A stretch of 64,000 nt of DNA. Source: Rotaria socialis. Taxonomy: Eukaryota; Rotifera; Eurotatoria; Philodinida; Philodinidae. The stretch covers positions 186,001 to 250,000 of the forward strand of contig CAJNYU010000523.1 in NCBI GenBank assembly GCA_905331475.1, written 5' to 3'. Under the pieces are notes generated by a model. The model saw nothing but the letters and a program-made list of their open reading frames with translations. It searched no databases and was not told the DNA's origin. This document shows, in pieces, positions 42,219-55,917 of the stretch. Within the stretch, counting starts at the first letter, position 1, and each line of letters opens with the position of its first letter. Both the position numbers and the translations under genes were made by a program.

Positions 42219-42740
42219 CTCAAATAAATAGCTCTAGTAGTAGCGCTATTTACAATTCTATAAGCAGTAGATTATCTATGTGGTATTGTGGATGGGTAGG
42301 TATATATAAACCTAGAAAACCGCTATGGTTAGGTGGTAACATTCTTCAAAGAAGCATGCTGCCGTATTTTATCTAAGTACCAGTTAATATGCAGTCATGA
42401 GATGACCAACTATTCGATTGATTACCATGCGCCACCTGTCTGTTAGCAGGTTGATTACTTTATTATATGTATGGATTCCTATATTTTTCTTGGGATTAGT
42501 CAGCATGTATGGAAAGATCAAGCGATTATATGAGAGAAGTCCGAATTAGATTGATTTTCATTTGTGATTTGCAGATACTAACCTTTATAGTAAATATATA
42601 AGACTCGTGATATTGTTTCGCAGGAGTGCTGCCATTTGGGAAGGTAGCTAAACGACAGAAATATTCATCTAGTTATAACGTCTTATAGAAACTGCTGTTT
42701 TGTTGAATTTATATAATTTCTTTTTTTTCTCTTTTTCATA
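42219..42740. other. Region immediately upstream of paramyosin
   Basis: No coding sequence was recognised. It ends in a long pyrimidine tract feeding the acceptor at 42741. Confidence 0.45.
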
Positions 42741-42741
42741 G
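42740..42741 (+). other. 3' splice acceptor 10 nt before the paramyosin start
   Basis: TTTTCTCTTTTTCATAG is followed by ACAATCAAACATG. A 5'-UTR intron or a trans-splice site is implied. Confidence 0.6.
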
Positions 42742-42751
42742 ACAATCAAAC

Positions 42752-45700
42752 ATGACTGAAGCTATTTTAGCCGTAAGTGTAAAATCATATAATTAGTTTA
42801 TTGATTTTCACATTTGAATTTATTCTAGAATCGCTTACGCGATCTTGAAGAAGAAATAAAAATGGAACGTGATGTTCGATACCGTCAAGAGAAAGAATTA
42901 ACAAATTTACGTATTGATTTTGATGAAATCGAACAACAATTAGACGAAATTACAAATGCACGTGATAGAGAAATTGACAATAATAAACGGTTTGTTTGAC
43001 AAAAAGATTTCTTCATGTTTTTGTTTCATTTGAATTAAATAATAATGATGACAATGTGTTTAGTTTCAAACAAGAAATTCATGATTTACGTCAAAAACTT
43101 GAACTTCAATCGGCTGAAAATGATGAAAGTCAAAATACACTCCGTCGCCGTTTTCAGGATTCATTATCAGAACTTACAAGTCAAGTTGAAGCATTAAGCA
43201 AAGGAAAAACAAGGTTTGTTTGCTGGAAATAAAATTTCAATAATAAAAATTTTTTTCTTTCTTGCACAGACATGAAAAGGAAAACAAATCCTATATTCTT
43301 GAAATTGAAGAATTGAAAAATGAAGTTGAATCATTAGGAAGAGCTAAAAGTCAAGCTGTATCAGTCAGTAAAGAACTCGAAGGAAAATTAATTGAAATGA
43401 ATGGAAAAGTTGATGACGCTATTCGCCAATTAACTGATTCTAATACAACAAAAGCTCGTCTTGTGGAAGAAAATTTATCATTTAGCCGACGTATCGAAAC
43501 TCTTGAATTTGAATTAGTATCGATACAAACAATTTATAAACGAATACAAGGCGATTATGAAGAAGCACGACTTCATTTAGAATCTGAAATGGCTGTAAGA
43601 CATAAATAATTAAATATTTGTTTATTTTTTAAAATTTTTCCTTTGACTTATTTATTAAAGACAAATCGAACATTACAATCAACAGTGAAAACATTTCAAA
43701 TGGATTTAGAATCGACAAAATTACAACTTGATGATGAAATTGAAGCTAAAGTTGAATTACAAAAACTTTTAATTAAAATTCAAGAAGAATCAAGATATTT
43801 ACGAGACAAACTAGAAAGAGAAATTGAAGGAAAAAATGAAGAAATTGAAGATCAAAGGTTTGATTATATTTCTATAAAGAGAATACTGATTTTATTTTAT
43901 TTCATTTAGACGTAAATTTAATGCACGTATTACTGAAGTTCAAGAACAACTTACTGAAGTTCTTGCTAAAGCAAGCAATCTTGAAAAAGCTAAACAACGT
44001 CTTCAAGCTGAATTAGATAAACTTAATGGTGAAGTTGAGAAAGTAAATAAAGAAAAATAATTTCTTTTTATGTTAACTGAATCTAATCATTCTTTTAAAT
44101 TTAGTATCGTAAACGAGCTGAGGAAGCTGTTCGACGTAATAAACAATTGGAAAAAGAAGTTGATGAATCCCGTCAACGTCTAAATCAATTGAATGCTGAA
44201 CTTTCGTCTGCTGTACAAGCAAATCATAACTATCAAAGCGAATTACTTAAAGTTAAAAGCTTAAACGAACAATTTACTGAACAAATCGAGATTATCACAC
44301 GAGACAAACGTCGCTTACAAGGTAATGAATTAAAAACGAGAATATTTTTCTGATGGTTCTACATGTTTAAACATTCATTGGATACTATTCACAGAAAAAT
44401 TCATATTTTTTACCAATAAGAATATCGCTACTGATTATTAAAAAGCTCGTCGAAAATAGATTTTTCTCGTTGCAGACACTTGTGTAATATTAGGTTTAGA
44501 CATACTCTCGTGGATCGAGCTGAAATTCGACGAATTTCTAAAGTTGATTCCATCGTAGCAGGTACAAATATTATTTAAACCAAAGATTCACGAAATGAAT
44601 TAAAACTTAATCTAGCCATGTATCCATTCTGCCAAAAGAAAAATGATTTGTGCGATCGGGTTTCTTGAAACTTTTCTAAACATCCATGTTAAATACATAA
44701 GATGTTATAAATGTATCTGATTCAAACTGGACAAGACAATCCATATAGCATTCGATAGTATGTTCGCCAAATAGGCGTTTTTTAGTGACGACAAACAACT
44801 GTTGCTACTATCGTTAGGATAGTACGATAAAACGACGTCTGTTCTGAGCTATCATCGTTCTGCTGTATTTTCATTAATTAATAATCTACGTGAATCGTCA
44901 AAACATACAGGCGTATCTTATGTGACATAAATTATTTAGGACAAGACTTTGTACATAAAATGCGCGGAAGAAAGACTGCCAAATCTGCTGTTATTTTTTT
45001 CGTTAGGTGGGATAAATGAGTCATGTTATACAGCGTCGTGGTTTTTCAGTCTCTTTTTGTTTTTTACTTCCTATTTGAGCACTTTTCAATAAAAACATAG
45101 GCATTGGAAAAAGCATACCCTGTAAATCTGCTGTTCAAAATAAACTAAATTTGTAGTACTTTTCCTATTCAGTACATTTTCATCAAAGAATAAACATTTG
45201 CTTGTGTTTGTTTTGATGTATACAGTCTGGAGAATGTTAATGAATCGTTCCATATCTGGTGTGCTTTAGAAATATTATGCGAACAAAGCTACTTTTGTAC
45301 AAGAAATAAAACAATGATACGTTACAGCTCTCTACAAAAGAGAATCGACTTTTTAAGAAATTTTGCTGTAATTAACGCATTTCTTTTATATGAATGCTGC
45401 CAACGAGTACCAAAATTGGCAAACATCATTATCTGCTAAAACATTTTTTTTTAAATTTTTCTCCAACTTTCATATTCGGCATTGATACTTTTAAAAAAAA
45501 CTTTATCTATCCAAAAGCTTTCTAAAAGGTCAACTCGATCTGACCCACTTTTTTCGTAATGAATAAAGCAAATATTATTGAGAAATATCAGAAACTTGTA
45601 TCTAAACGAAAACTTTCATTTTATCCGGGAAGGTGAAACTGCCTATAATGATCATTTCAAAGACCGAAAACTGACCAGCAATAAACCACTGTGTTGTAAC

Positions 45701-48700
45701 CTGAAACTACTAAGAATTCGGTAGCAAGAATTGAGTAATTATATTTGCCGATTAGTTTCATCTAGTCATGACCAAAAATAAGAGCTACTGGGAGAGATAA
45801 ATAGTATTTTGCCTAACACACAATATGTAACATGTATGTGCTCGTAATGTTGAGTTTGAAAGAAAACGACGAGTTCGTTTCATGGAGTTTTCACCTTGCT
45901 CAACAAATTGATCTTACAAAAGCATCTATAACATTTTGATATGGTTTTGTGTAGATGAAATGGATGTTGCATTAAATCAAATATCTGATTTGAATACACG
46001 CATCGGTGATATGGATCGCCTTCGTAAACAACTTGAAGCTGAAAAATTATCATTAGGATCAGCAATCGAAGAATATCGTGAACAAATACATATTGAAATA
46101 ACAAAATACAATGTATTGAATGCTTCTATTGATAAACTTCGAAGTGATTTAGAAAAGAAAATCATGGAAAAAGACGAAGAGCTTGAATCACTCCGGTAAA
46201 CATAGATTTTCGTATGTATATGAAATTATTCATAAGAAAATTCTAGAGCAAATCAACGCAAACAATTAGAATTAATGCAATCACAAATGGAAGAACTTGA
46301 AGTACGTTATAGAACAGAAGCCAGTCGTATAAAATCAAAATTACAAAATGAAATTGATGAAATTCGTATTCGTTATGACTCACTTAAGAAAATAAAAAGT
46401 GAAATGGAAAATCATCTTAAAAAACTTCAAGTTAATATTAAAGAAGCACAAGATCGTCTTATCGAAGAACAAACAACACATGCTGCAACAAGAGAACTAC
46501 TAAATGCATCCGAAAAACGATTTGGTAATAAATTAGACTTTTTTTTTCGAACAAAAATAAATTATCGATGAATTTTTTTCAATTAAGTTCTTCTTCGTGC
46601 TGAAATCGATGAATTACGTGCTTTACTCGATCGTGTATGTTATTCTTATATTGTTAGCTATATTTGCAGTTTACTGTTTACTTTTTTTTCTTTCTATGTT
46701 AGAGTGAAAAAGCTCGTAAAACAACTGAACTTGAATTACATGATTCTGAACAACGGTTAACTGAAGCCAACTCATTAACTAGTCGTGCCTATGCCGAAAG
46801 AAAGAAATTCGAAGCTGATGCAATGCAATATCAAGGAGAAATTCTCGATGTTAAACAAGAACTCAAGATTATTGATGAACGGGTAAATAAACTGATTTTC
46901 CTGCGACTTTTTATATTACATAAATACAGTAGAAGTTATCGTTTTGAAATAGATGATAGATTTTGTACAAAAAAAAACAAATCACATGTTGTAAAATGAT
47001 CATAACGAAATCTGTTTTTTTTAAACATGATTTCAAAAATGATGGTGATACAAATTTTAGAGTTTTATAACTCCGGGAGTTCTACAGTTACAGCTCGAAT
47101 AATTAGTAGTGTTCATTTCAAATGAGATTATTAATGTTTATATCTTTTGTATAAAGATAGAAAAGAATGAGTTGTTAAGTTACTTTAGATCTACGAATAT
47201 ACTAAAATCTCATTGGAAATTTTGCCTCGAAAGAATTTTATATGGATACTTGATATTAGTTTGATTGAGCGATCTGACACTGCCACATTAGACATATAAA
47301 ATGGCTATGAAAATAGTTTAAGAGAATAAGAAAACTTATCACAAACTGAATCTATATTCTATTTCAATTCGAGCCTTTTTAATACCTCGAGAATGCCAAT
47401 GCTATTTCTACGTATAATACATATGACGATAGAGAAAAACATTCTCTGAGATCTTTCAAAAGCACTAGAACTAATCGTCAAGATCAACTCTTTGCAGGAC
47501 AATTTACCATATGGATAATTCATCACAAAACGATTCATCGCCCATTGATGAATTCACACGTGGGTATTAATCAAAGTGCGAAAACTTTTGTAAAAATTCA
47601 CCAATATTCTAATACACGTATATACACTCGAACGATCACCATCATCGACATGTTCTCTTATGTGCACCTACACGTATAGGCACTCAGATTAATGGCAAAA
47701 CCTAGACTGAGAACGACATCAACACTAACAATCACATGTACACATCCCCGATCAAGTATTCGTTCGATTATCTTTCCAATCACCCTTTACGATGTTTTTT
47801 TTTGTCCGAAATATGAATTTTTCTATTGAGAGTAGAAACATTCAACGATTTTCATCATTCCTTGTAAAAAAAATATGTTTAAAACTTTCTAATTGTCATT
47901 TTTCAACCAAAACCGAAATTATTTTGAAAGAATTACACAGAAATATTTGCTCCCTACTGTTGTATTGTATGAAAACAAAATCACTTGCTACTACATACGT
48001 TGAATGCCATGCGAAATTAGTAAGCTTTGATCAAAAGGATCAACTTGATAACGTTTAACCGTAGAGCGATTGACTGAACAGAAAATTACGGATTTTTGTT
48101 TTTGTAGAGTTTTCTGACTTCTCATTCCCACTATTTTAACACGTTAGCATTCACTCTTTCAGTAAGCAAATGTTTGTATCGCACAAATACTTGGGTATGT
48201 CAAATCAAACTAATCCTACGTCACAGAGAATTTCTCATCGTTTGAAAAGTTCTCAGTTCATATCTTTTCAGCATCAATGCTTGCAATCGAAAAAAATTCC
48301 AATAGAGTTAAGCATGCATTATAGAATATATATGGACACATTTTTTTAATTAGTCACAGAGAAAGACCATCTCTATCAATTATTCCCCTTAACTCATTAA
48401 ATAAGATCATTGAACATCTATTTGATAAATCAATTGACATGATATTTTCATTGGTCAAGGAAATAAATACTGAGTCATTCAATAATAATCTATAAATCAT
48501 ACGAGGTATTTTCTAAACTAAAATATTCTTGCTTTCAAACGAAACAAAAAAAAACCATTAAATCGAACAGTGGAAACATGTGTATGAAAGTTGATTAATT
48601 TTCATCTTAGGCACGAAAATTAGCTGCCGAATTAATCCATCGTGATGAAGAAATTCGCCATGAACGTGAAAGAACAGCGGAAACAGAAGCATCCAAACGT

Positions 48701-49244
48701 TCATTGGAGCAACAATTACGTGATTGTAGTGCTAAGATTGATGAAGCTGAAGCTTATGCACGAGCGGAAGGAAAACGTATTGCTGTTAAATATGAAGGAC
48801 GAGTAAGTTTCAATGAATAATTATCTATTTGAAGCAGAATTTTATTGGTTATTTCTTTTAGCTTGGACAACTTGAAACTGAAATTGATTTAGAACGTGGT
48901 CGTTATCAAGAACTTCTTAAAGAATTACGTCGTAACGAAAGACGTGTTAAAGAATTATTAAGTCAAGTTGATGAAGAACAAGCGAAAGTTCTTTCACTTA
49001 CAGATACATTAGGCAAAACTAATGATAGACTCCGTGTTTATAAATCACAAATCGAAAGTGCTGAATCTTCAGCTACCCTAGGTATTTTAATTAATATTAA
49101 TCAATAAAACTATTTCTTTTTTTTCTAGTATTAACACGTGCTCGCCGCCTTGAACGAGAACTTGACGATGCTGAACAACGTGCTGAAGTTGTTTCAACAA
49201 CATTGATTCGTTCACGATCTGTTCATCGTAATGACTATAATTAA
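42752..49244 (+). CDS. Paramyosin (myosin-tail coiled coil), 14 exons, 825 aa
   Basis: Exons: 42752-42772, 42829-42989, 43064-43213, 43270-43594, 43661-43857, 43910-44042, 44105-44321, 45955-46195, 46247-46524, 46588-46634, 46703-46882, 48611-48802, 48862-49081, 49129-49244; 2478 nt, in frame. Nearly the whole protein is a heptad-repeat coiled coil without a motor domain. Diagnostic paramyosin-like stretches include ARITEVQEQL...KASNLEKAKQRLQAE, EGKRIAVKYEGRLGQLE, and LTRARRLERELDDAEQRAE near the end. Paramyosin (usually about 850-880 aa) forms the core of thick filaments in invertebrate muscle. Here the non-helical N terminus is very short: exon 1 encodes only MTEAILA. A separate myosin-rod product (myorod-like) is a less likely reading. 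Introns 7 and 11 (1.6 and 1.7 kb) contain nothing recognised. AATAAA at 49625. Confidence 0.88.
44322..45954 (+). other. Paramyosin intron 7 (1633 bp)
   Basis: No nested gene or repeat was recognised. Confidence 0.75.
46883..48610 (+). other. Paramyosin intron 11 (1728 bp)
   Basis: It contains an 88-codon chance frame (47792-48058) without support. Confidence 0.75.
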
Positions 49245-49313
49245 TGTCCAGCACTCAATTCTTTTTTCAACAATTTTGTCTGAACATTACCTAGATAGAC
49301 TAGGACTGCTTGT

Positions 49314-49340
49314 TTCTTTCTTTCTTTCTTTCTTTCTTTT
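49314..49340. repeat. (CTTT)n microsatellite in the paramyosin 3' UTR
   Basis: About six TTTC units directly downstream of the stop codon. Confidence 0.85.
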
Positions 49341-49624
49341 TGTTTTATTTAACTACTAACCCAAGCATTTATTTTTTATCCGTTTACCTTATTACATATA
49401 AACATCTCTTTGATAAAAATAATTAAGCCGCCAATCCGAACATTATTAATGTAATTTCTTCTTATTGAAAACTATTTAATCAAGCTGATATTTGTCTCGA
49501 AAGCGAAAAAAAAATAGAGTGAAAAATACGATGAATCTTCTTGACATTCGCTACAATATTTCTAGGTTTCAATATTGATAAAAGATAATCTCTAAGTATT
49601 TATTATGATAATTCTGATTATTTT

Positions 49625-49630
49625 AATAAA
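49625..49630 (+). terminator. Polyadenylation signal AATAAA (paramyosin)
   Basis: Canonical hexamer 381 bp past the stop codon; likely but not unique. Confidence 0.4.
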
Positions 49631-51010
49631 GATATTCTTTTTAGTAATAGCATTAGGATAATCATATTTCTCTTCTACAATGAATGATTTTCTATGGAGA
49701 AAAAAACATTTTTAATATTACATTGATGATGTCGTTCTTGATATTCGGATAGAGCTCAGAGTTTCTCTATTTAAAACGTACATATTATGTTCACAAAAAT
49801 ATCCTAGTCAGATTAGCAAAAGTGTAAACTAATTCGATTTTCTAGGCCTTCGCAGGCGATTTATAATAATTTTATTGAAAAATCAATAACTAAATTATGC
49901 TTGTCGAGAAGTTACTCAAAATCTGTAGAATATCTTGAATTAATTAGCGGATATGTTCAACATTATCCAAGTGTCTAGTTGCCTATAATGATCAATGTGG
50001 ATAACTTAAGATCTATTGATCGTAAACGAATAATAATCTTGTAAGTCACGATGGCAAGCGTAATACAGAAAATCTACTAGCATGCAAATGTAATAAAAGA
50101 TTTTAGCATCGCTTAATCGTCGCTTCCTTCCGTGTTATGTACGTCACATTTGATCCCCTGAGTATTTGTCGTTGTCATCAAATCTTTATGAATAGCAAGT
50201 ATTCCATTTGTTCTTTGATTTACTATTCAATGAAGTTCTTTTTTCTTTTTGAAGTTTGTATTATGAGCTCTACCGCACAATTATAAAAAATATTCTATAT
50301 GACACACGATTTCCTGTTGACAGTGCTTTGATTATTTTTCGAAATTTAAGTTGCTATATGCTTTTTTTAAAAACTTTTCAATATATAAAACATTTATCGC
50401 AGAAAATAAGCTAGTGAGATATTCAACGTATCGTGTGATTTACGTAATAGAAAATCGTCCCTTTTAATTCAGAATGGAAGAAGATGAAGTAACCTTTTTC
50501 AATATTCTGCTTGATTAAGGTGCAACGAATGCAGAGCGATTGAATACAAGACCTTTAGAACTTGTTATATTCAATCGAATAACCTATAGAAACCATTGAA
50601 ATATCATCGGAATAAACTAATCAAATCAATAGTGGAGAAAAAAAATAACATAAGATAAATGATTGAGCTATTCAATCACAATGTCTCAAATAATAATTAT
50701 GGTACATCCGTCACACTGCTTTAAAAACTAGTAATTATTATAATAAGTAATTACCATAATTTAAAAAAAAGAACACCATGTGAGTGATGATTCAAATTTG
50801 GCTCATCCTGAAATTTTATTTCCTAAAATGCAAATAATCCTAATAATCACGATACTGAAAAATATTTCCACAATTGATATGAATAATTTCGCTTTTTTTT
50901 GGAGTTCTTGATGTAAAAATTACTCGCGAGATATAAAAAAACTGCAACAACACTAAATAAAAACGCAACGAATAAAAAACAACAGATTTAAAATCTTCAG
51001 AATATTAGTC
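49631..51010. other. Intergenic between paramyosin and TMEM35B
   Basis: No coding frame or RNA recognised. A short inverted pair (AATTATGGTA / TACCATAATT) lies near 50695-50760. Confidence 0.5.
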
Positions 51011-51016
51011 TTTATT
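51011..51016 (-). terminator. AATAAA overlapping the TMEM35B stop codon
   Basis: On the minus strand the end reads GTTAAATAAAGAC, so the TAA stop lies inside a canonical polyadenylation hexamer. The 3' UTR would be only a few tens of bases. Confidence 0.55.
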
Positions 51017-51518
51017 TAACTTTCTTCTCCGCTTTGGCTTGAACTGATTGCTTAGGTTTCGATCCTGACGACGCTAAAATAAGCCGTAATACAAGCAACA
51101 ATGAAATGAAAATCGATACACCAGTATATTCAATAGAATAATTTAATTTTTGAAATGTAATTATTGCATTAGTCATTATGATCAATAAAATAATATTTGC
51201 TAATGATTGTGCAAGACCTAAAAATTTATGCATAAAAAGAATATTTTTTTTTTACAAGTTAAGTGTTTATTTTTTACTGAGAAGCAATAAAGATCCACAA
51301 AGTACTTCGGCTATGCCAACTGCCATACGATAATTTTTTGCATAGGGACGCCAACCAGTTTGACGATGAAGTGGAAATTCTTTATTGAATTTTCCAAATT
51401 CATTTCTTATGCGTTCATGATGTTCAGGGAAAAATTGTGGTGACAATTTTATATGACCCAAAAATATAAATAAAAGTCCGAGTACAATTGTTAATAGAAA
51501 TAAACCTGGTGAAGCCAT
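51012..51518 (-). CDS. TMEM35B: TMEM35B-like small membrane protein (DoxX-like), 2 exons
   Basis: Exons 51518-51278 and 51217-51012 (intron 60 bp) give 148 aa. Four hydrophobic segments are visible: residues 4-22, 64-79, and two in exon 2 (LANIILLIIMTNAIITF; GVSIFISLLLVLRLILA). A Lys-rich tail ends KAEKKVK, which resembles ER-retention tails. The pattern KLSPQF...FPLHRQTGWRP...NYRMAVGIAEVLCG matches the TMEM35 family, closer to TMEM35B than to TMEM35A (NACHO), the ER chaperone for nicotinic acetylcholine receptors. The role of TMEM35B is poorly known, so function here is left open. The length is close to family members (about 150-170 aa). Confidence 0.82.
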
Positions 51519-54500
51519 TTGTTCGAATATATCGAGTTACTTTGTGATGAGTTTATGATATGTGAGTTAAATAAAATAATATATCTTTTTAATAACACCA
51601 ATCAAATACAGCCACAATGTTCTATTTGCTTTAGTAAGCTATATATGCACTTTACATAATGGAGGTAGTACGCTGAACATTCATACAGACCGCAACAGCT
51701 GAACGGTACAAATGTATTGCTTGCTTGATATCTATTTTTCCGATGTGTAACAACTGTTAAACTATTCAACAAGATTTATTCTGAAATATATTTTTGTACT
51801 CTTTCGTAGTTGCTCACAATTTCAATTAACTGTTTCAATGAAGGAAATATATAAAAATGAGTCGTTGATGAACACAGATGAAGTTTTTACAAGTAAATTG
51901 AATTGTAATTATTTTTGCAAGTAATATGCACCAATATTCATATTAAACTGTTGTTCCGGGGGTATAAAATGTTTTCTAGAACTCTCTCAGATCGTTTTAA
52001 CACATCGTCCATCAGACTGTTGTACGTCATGAAGGAGATTCTCTACATGATCAATCAGTTTTAAGCGGTGATTTACAAATGCTCGCAAAATAAGACTTGC
52101 AAATTTGCTTTGTGCCTATGGACATTATAGAGAATGGATGCTTTTACTCATTGTTTTACCTTATCATAAAAGGAGTAAAACTAAAAGAGATGTTTTTTCT
52201 TTTCAAAGATCTGTCTCTATACAAATCATTAATTCGAAATTAATTTTTACTATTATCCTAAAAAAAGATTAATGTATGATATGTGACACTATCCCAAAAA
52301 TACACATAAGTTCAGCTTAAAAGCCAATGATCATTCGAACTGCTTGTTAAATAGACGATGAGCTCACGTCTCGATAGATTCCATTTTTTACCGTTAGAGA
52401 CAGTGTAAAGGATTGAGAATAAACTTGGTTGAAACATTAATTATGCTGATTCAAGAGATTAGTTAAGATTATTGAAGTTGAGCGTTTAACATTTATTAAA
52501 GAACATAAATCATTCAAATGAAATCCAAATTTCTATTTTACAATTATGATTCCATCTCTCAAAAATTTAGGGCAACGACTTTTAGTATCTGTCGGCACCA
52601 TATTTCGTTTGACGCAAAACAAATTTATCGCAATTCTGTATAGATAACTAGAGTTGTAAATACGATAGACAAATCAATGTTGAAACTAAACATGCGGCGT
52701 AGATAAAAATGATAAGCACATCGGAAGCTTTAATGTCGTTATTAATACCTAGTTTTATAATGGTATATTTCTATAAGTTTAAACTGAAAAATTAATTTGA
52801 TAGAACTGTTCAAATTAATGACTCTATATACGATCAGCAATAAAACACATTTCAATCTAGCCAAAAGCAAATACACTATTGCAACTGACGTAATTACTGT
52901 TCAGGATCAAAACAAAAGGGGTGTTGTTATTCGTTACTGTTGCAAATAGAACCAGACCATACTATTTTCAAATCAGATTTGTCTAATGCTTTTGTTTGTA
53001 GCTGCCACAAAAAGAATGATATGATGTAAACATCTTGGTGCCATTATTAATCTTCGACACAACTGTGCTATTGGTATGTAGTGTATACAAAAAAACATTG
53101 CTTTTCTTCTATTTTTCAGTATTTCCATGATTGTAAGACGTTTAGATTTTCGAAAGAAATATATGAAAAACTCATGTATATAAAAGTGTATTCATTGTTT
53201 TTCAATGAAAGCTGATCTCTCTTCATTATTCGATACTTTTGGAAGACTATTAATTAGAAAATTTAGTAAATTTGTTGTATTTTTGTAAGTCTATTTAACG
53301 CTGAGATCGCATGCAAAGTCTGAATAATCAAAACATTGTATAGTAAAATTAAATCGATCTTGTAATTTACTCATGTGGCAACGGTGCTCACGATATAAAA
53401 TAGTTCATAAAATTATATTTATTCTGAATGCCTGTCTTACAATTAGTTATCAATAGAAGTCTTTTTCATCAAACAATTTGTAAAAAAAAGAACTTCTTTT
53501 GTTTTATTTTTTACATCAGTTGAAACAATGATGCTGTTAAAATATCTATAGGGCAATAATAGCAACACCATGAGGTCATGCTATTGAAAAAAACAGTTGT
53601 TTTGTACTCGCAATGCGCAGCGAAAGATTGGAATCATTTAAATCACATGAATCTAATTCAAATGGATGAGAATAGTAGTGAAAAGATCCATAGCCAGTAT
53701 TGATTGAAAGAAACACTGAAAAGTATATTTACAAAAGTTATTTTTAATCGTTATCAACTTTCGAAATTCTTCATGAGAGAATTATTTGTAAAAGTCTGTC
53801 ACGTCGAACAAAGAGGAAAAACTTCGGAAATTATTGATTTCATCGCTAGTTTTTGAGCATTTCCAAATGCCTAATGCGCATCTATTAATCCGATAACCAA
53901 CTTATTTAATACATTTCCTGTTTTTTTTTTGTTTCTATTCGACCATTGAATTTGTCCAATCAAGTTCATGTTATCTCATATCTTCAAAAAAACAACAATA
54001 ACAGGAATTTTCAGATACCGCTCAACGTTCATTCATATATCAATTGAATTACCAACTATTTATAAGTTTATAGATTTTGCTTATTCTAAAATAAAATAAC
54101 TAATGATCGTATCAACTGATTCAGTAAAAATTATTATCTGTCGACTTTACGATGTTGTCAATCATTTGCTTCGATAATCATTGGCGTCTATAATGAAAGA
54201 ATGCATCATGTGGTGCATGCGTCATACGGCTAAAATTGATTCTTCTTTTAACTAAAAACAAAAATCAACTGGAAAGCACACATTTTTGTCGATTTTATTA
54301 TGAATACGAAGAGTAAAATATAGAAAGATCAAATATTATGATCAGCCATGAATATATTTGTCTAGATGATTCGTAAAATATTTTTTTACGATATTAATAA
54401 ATATACATATAGTTTATGAAAGATAGTATCTTTAGCTTGAGAGAAGGAAAAAACAATAATAATAAATACTATGCCAGAACTGTCATTTATAATCAGAAAG

Positions 54501-55206
54501 GAAAAAAGAATGCATAGGATATAATTAACGATTCTTTTCTAAACATTCCGATACAAACATTCAACAGTTTAACGATAGAATACATACGTTCGAAATCTTT
54601 GGGTAAGTTCTGAAAAGGCAAAGAGAATTTTTATGGAATAATCAGGCAAACAAGAATCGACATACTCCTATACTCGTGATGCATTTGATCGAGCCGTAAA
54701 AAAAACCATTGATGTTTTCTCTCTATTGTAATGTGAATAATAGCGTCGTCTTTTATGTAACCTCAGGGATTTTAAGAAACATTTATTATTATGTATTTTC
54801 ATCTGTTCATTCCATGAATAAGGTTGCATTGTGTGCAAGAAAAATTAAAATTTAGACATTTAGGAGCGTAACATTTTATGGACTCAAACTCATCAGGGAT
54901 CTTTGTATTGTTTAGAAATATATGAGCAAAAATGAACCATCACTTCATACAACAAGTACTCGTTGTTTGTGTGATGATTAATTTTCTCTTTTTCATGTCA
55001 CGTAAACAATAAAATTGATGATTTTCGACTGCGGATAAATCAATTCATTTATGTATCTCCTACTTTTCACAGCTGTCATCTGAGTGCTATTAATGTAGCC
55101 ATATGTTGAGTATCTTTATTTCTCTTCGACATATACGTAGTAATATCTTTTCATTCAACTTGACAACAACAAATATAGAATCTAATTATATAATTGTTTA
55201 CTCTTA
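51519..55206. other. Intergenic, 3.7 kb
   Basis: AT-rich sequence on both strands without supported frames, tRNA-like folds or clear repeats. It may hold divergent promoters of TMEM35B and the 55.2 kb gene. Confidence 0.5.
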
Positions 55207-55207
55207 G
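55206..55207 (+). other. 3' splice acceptor 5 nt before a start codon
   Basis: AATTGTTTACTCTTAG is followed by ATCCAATG. Confidence 0.5.
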
Positions 55208-55212
55208 ATCCA

Positions 55213-55917
55213 ATGGAAGAAACTATCTATAGAATGAGTCTTTCGGAAAATATTCTTGTTTTGGTTATTCTTGGTTTATGGTTGTTTACGGTGATATGTT
55301 TGGCACGAAAACTAGAACGAATATGTAATCCACCATCAATACGGCCGAATTATTATATGAATAATAAAACAAGTTTAAGTCCATCTACACTTGATGAACG
55401 ATATGCAGCTAATTCAACACAATCAACAGCACCATCGCCTAGTCATCTTTTACGTGCTACTTCCGAACCAACTATTGATGCATCACCTCGAACAACAATT
55501 CATATACATTCTCCAAGTGAAACTTGTCTATACAATAAATCGTCTATATCTGAGAAAATTCTATCACCAAGTACAATTGAACTTGGACAAAGTACTATTT
55601 CATTAAATCCTTTACATCCGAATAATCAACGAGTGCGCCTTGAAATGAATCCGTACAGGCAGCTGCCTGCACATCAAGCGTTAAATCCAAAAAGAATTCC
55701 ATCAATAGTTCGACGAAGTCTATTAGATTTACACCGACGTGCTTTAATTTCAAATACATCATCGCCCGCTTTTGTAAATCATTCTCGTGTTAGTAGAATG
55801 GAAAATCGAACAGAATTAGCAAAGAATAGAATTTCGTTGACAAGAAAAAAATATCAACGAGAAAATGCAATAGATGAAGATGAATTTTCGAAAGGTAAGA
55901 TGTGTTGTTTGATCTAA
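55213..55917 (+). CDS. Single-pass membrane protein with a disordered cytoplasmic tail, unrecognised
   Basis: 234 aa if read as one exon. Residues 13-31 (ILVLVILGLWLFTVICLAR) form one membrane helix followed by a basic stop-transfer segment, so a short N terminus outside and a long Ser/Pro/Thr-rich tail inside is likely. The tail has basic clusters (IVRRSLLDLHRR; RISLTRKKYQRE) that may bind partners. A good donor (AAAG|GTAAGA) lies at 55896-55897, so the last seven codons may be intron and the true C terminus may lie on a downstream exon. The stretch after an acceptor near 57975 is one candidate. No family recognised. Confidence 0.6.
   Translation: MEETIYRMSLSENILVLVILGLWLFTVICLARKLERICNPPSIRPNYYMNNKTSLSPSTLDERYAANSTQSTAPSPSHLLRATSEPTIDASPRTTIHIHSPSETCLYNKSSISEKILSPSTIELGQSTISLNPLHPNNQRVRLEMNPYRQLPAHQALNPKRIPSIVRRSLLDLHRRALISNTSSPAFVNHSRVSRMENRTELAKNRISLTRKKYQRENAIDEDEFSKGKMCCLI

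Noticed and set aside
47792..48058. 88-codon frame in paramyosin intron 11
   Set aside because: It lies within a well-supported intron, with no splice context, domain or codon bias.
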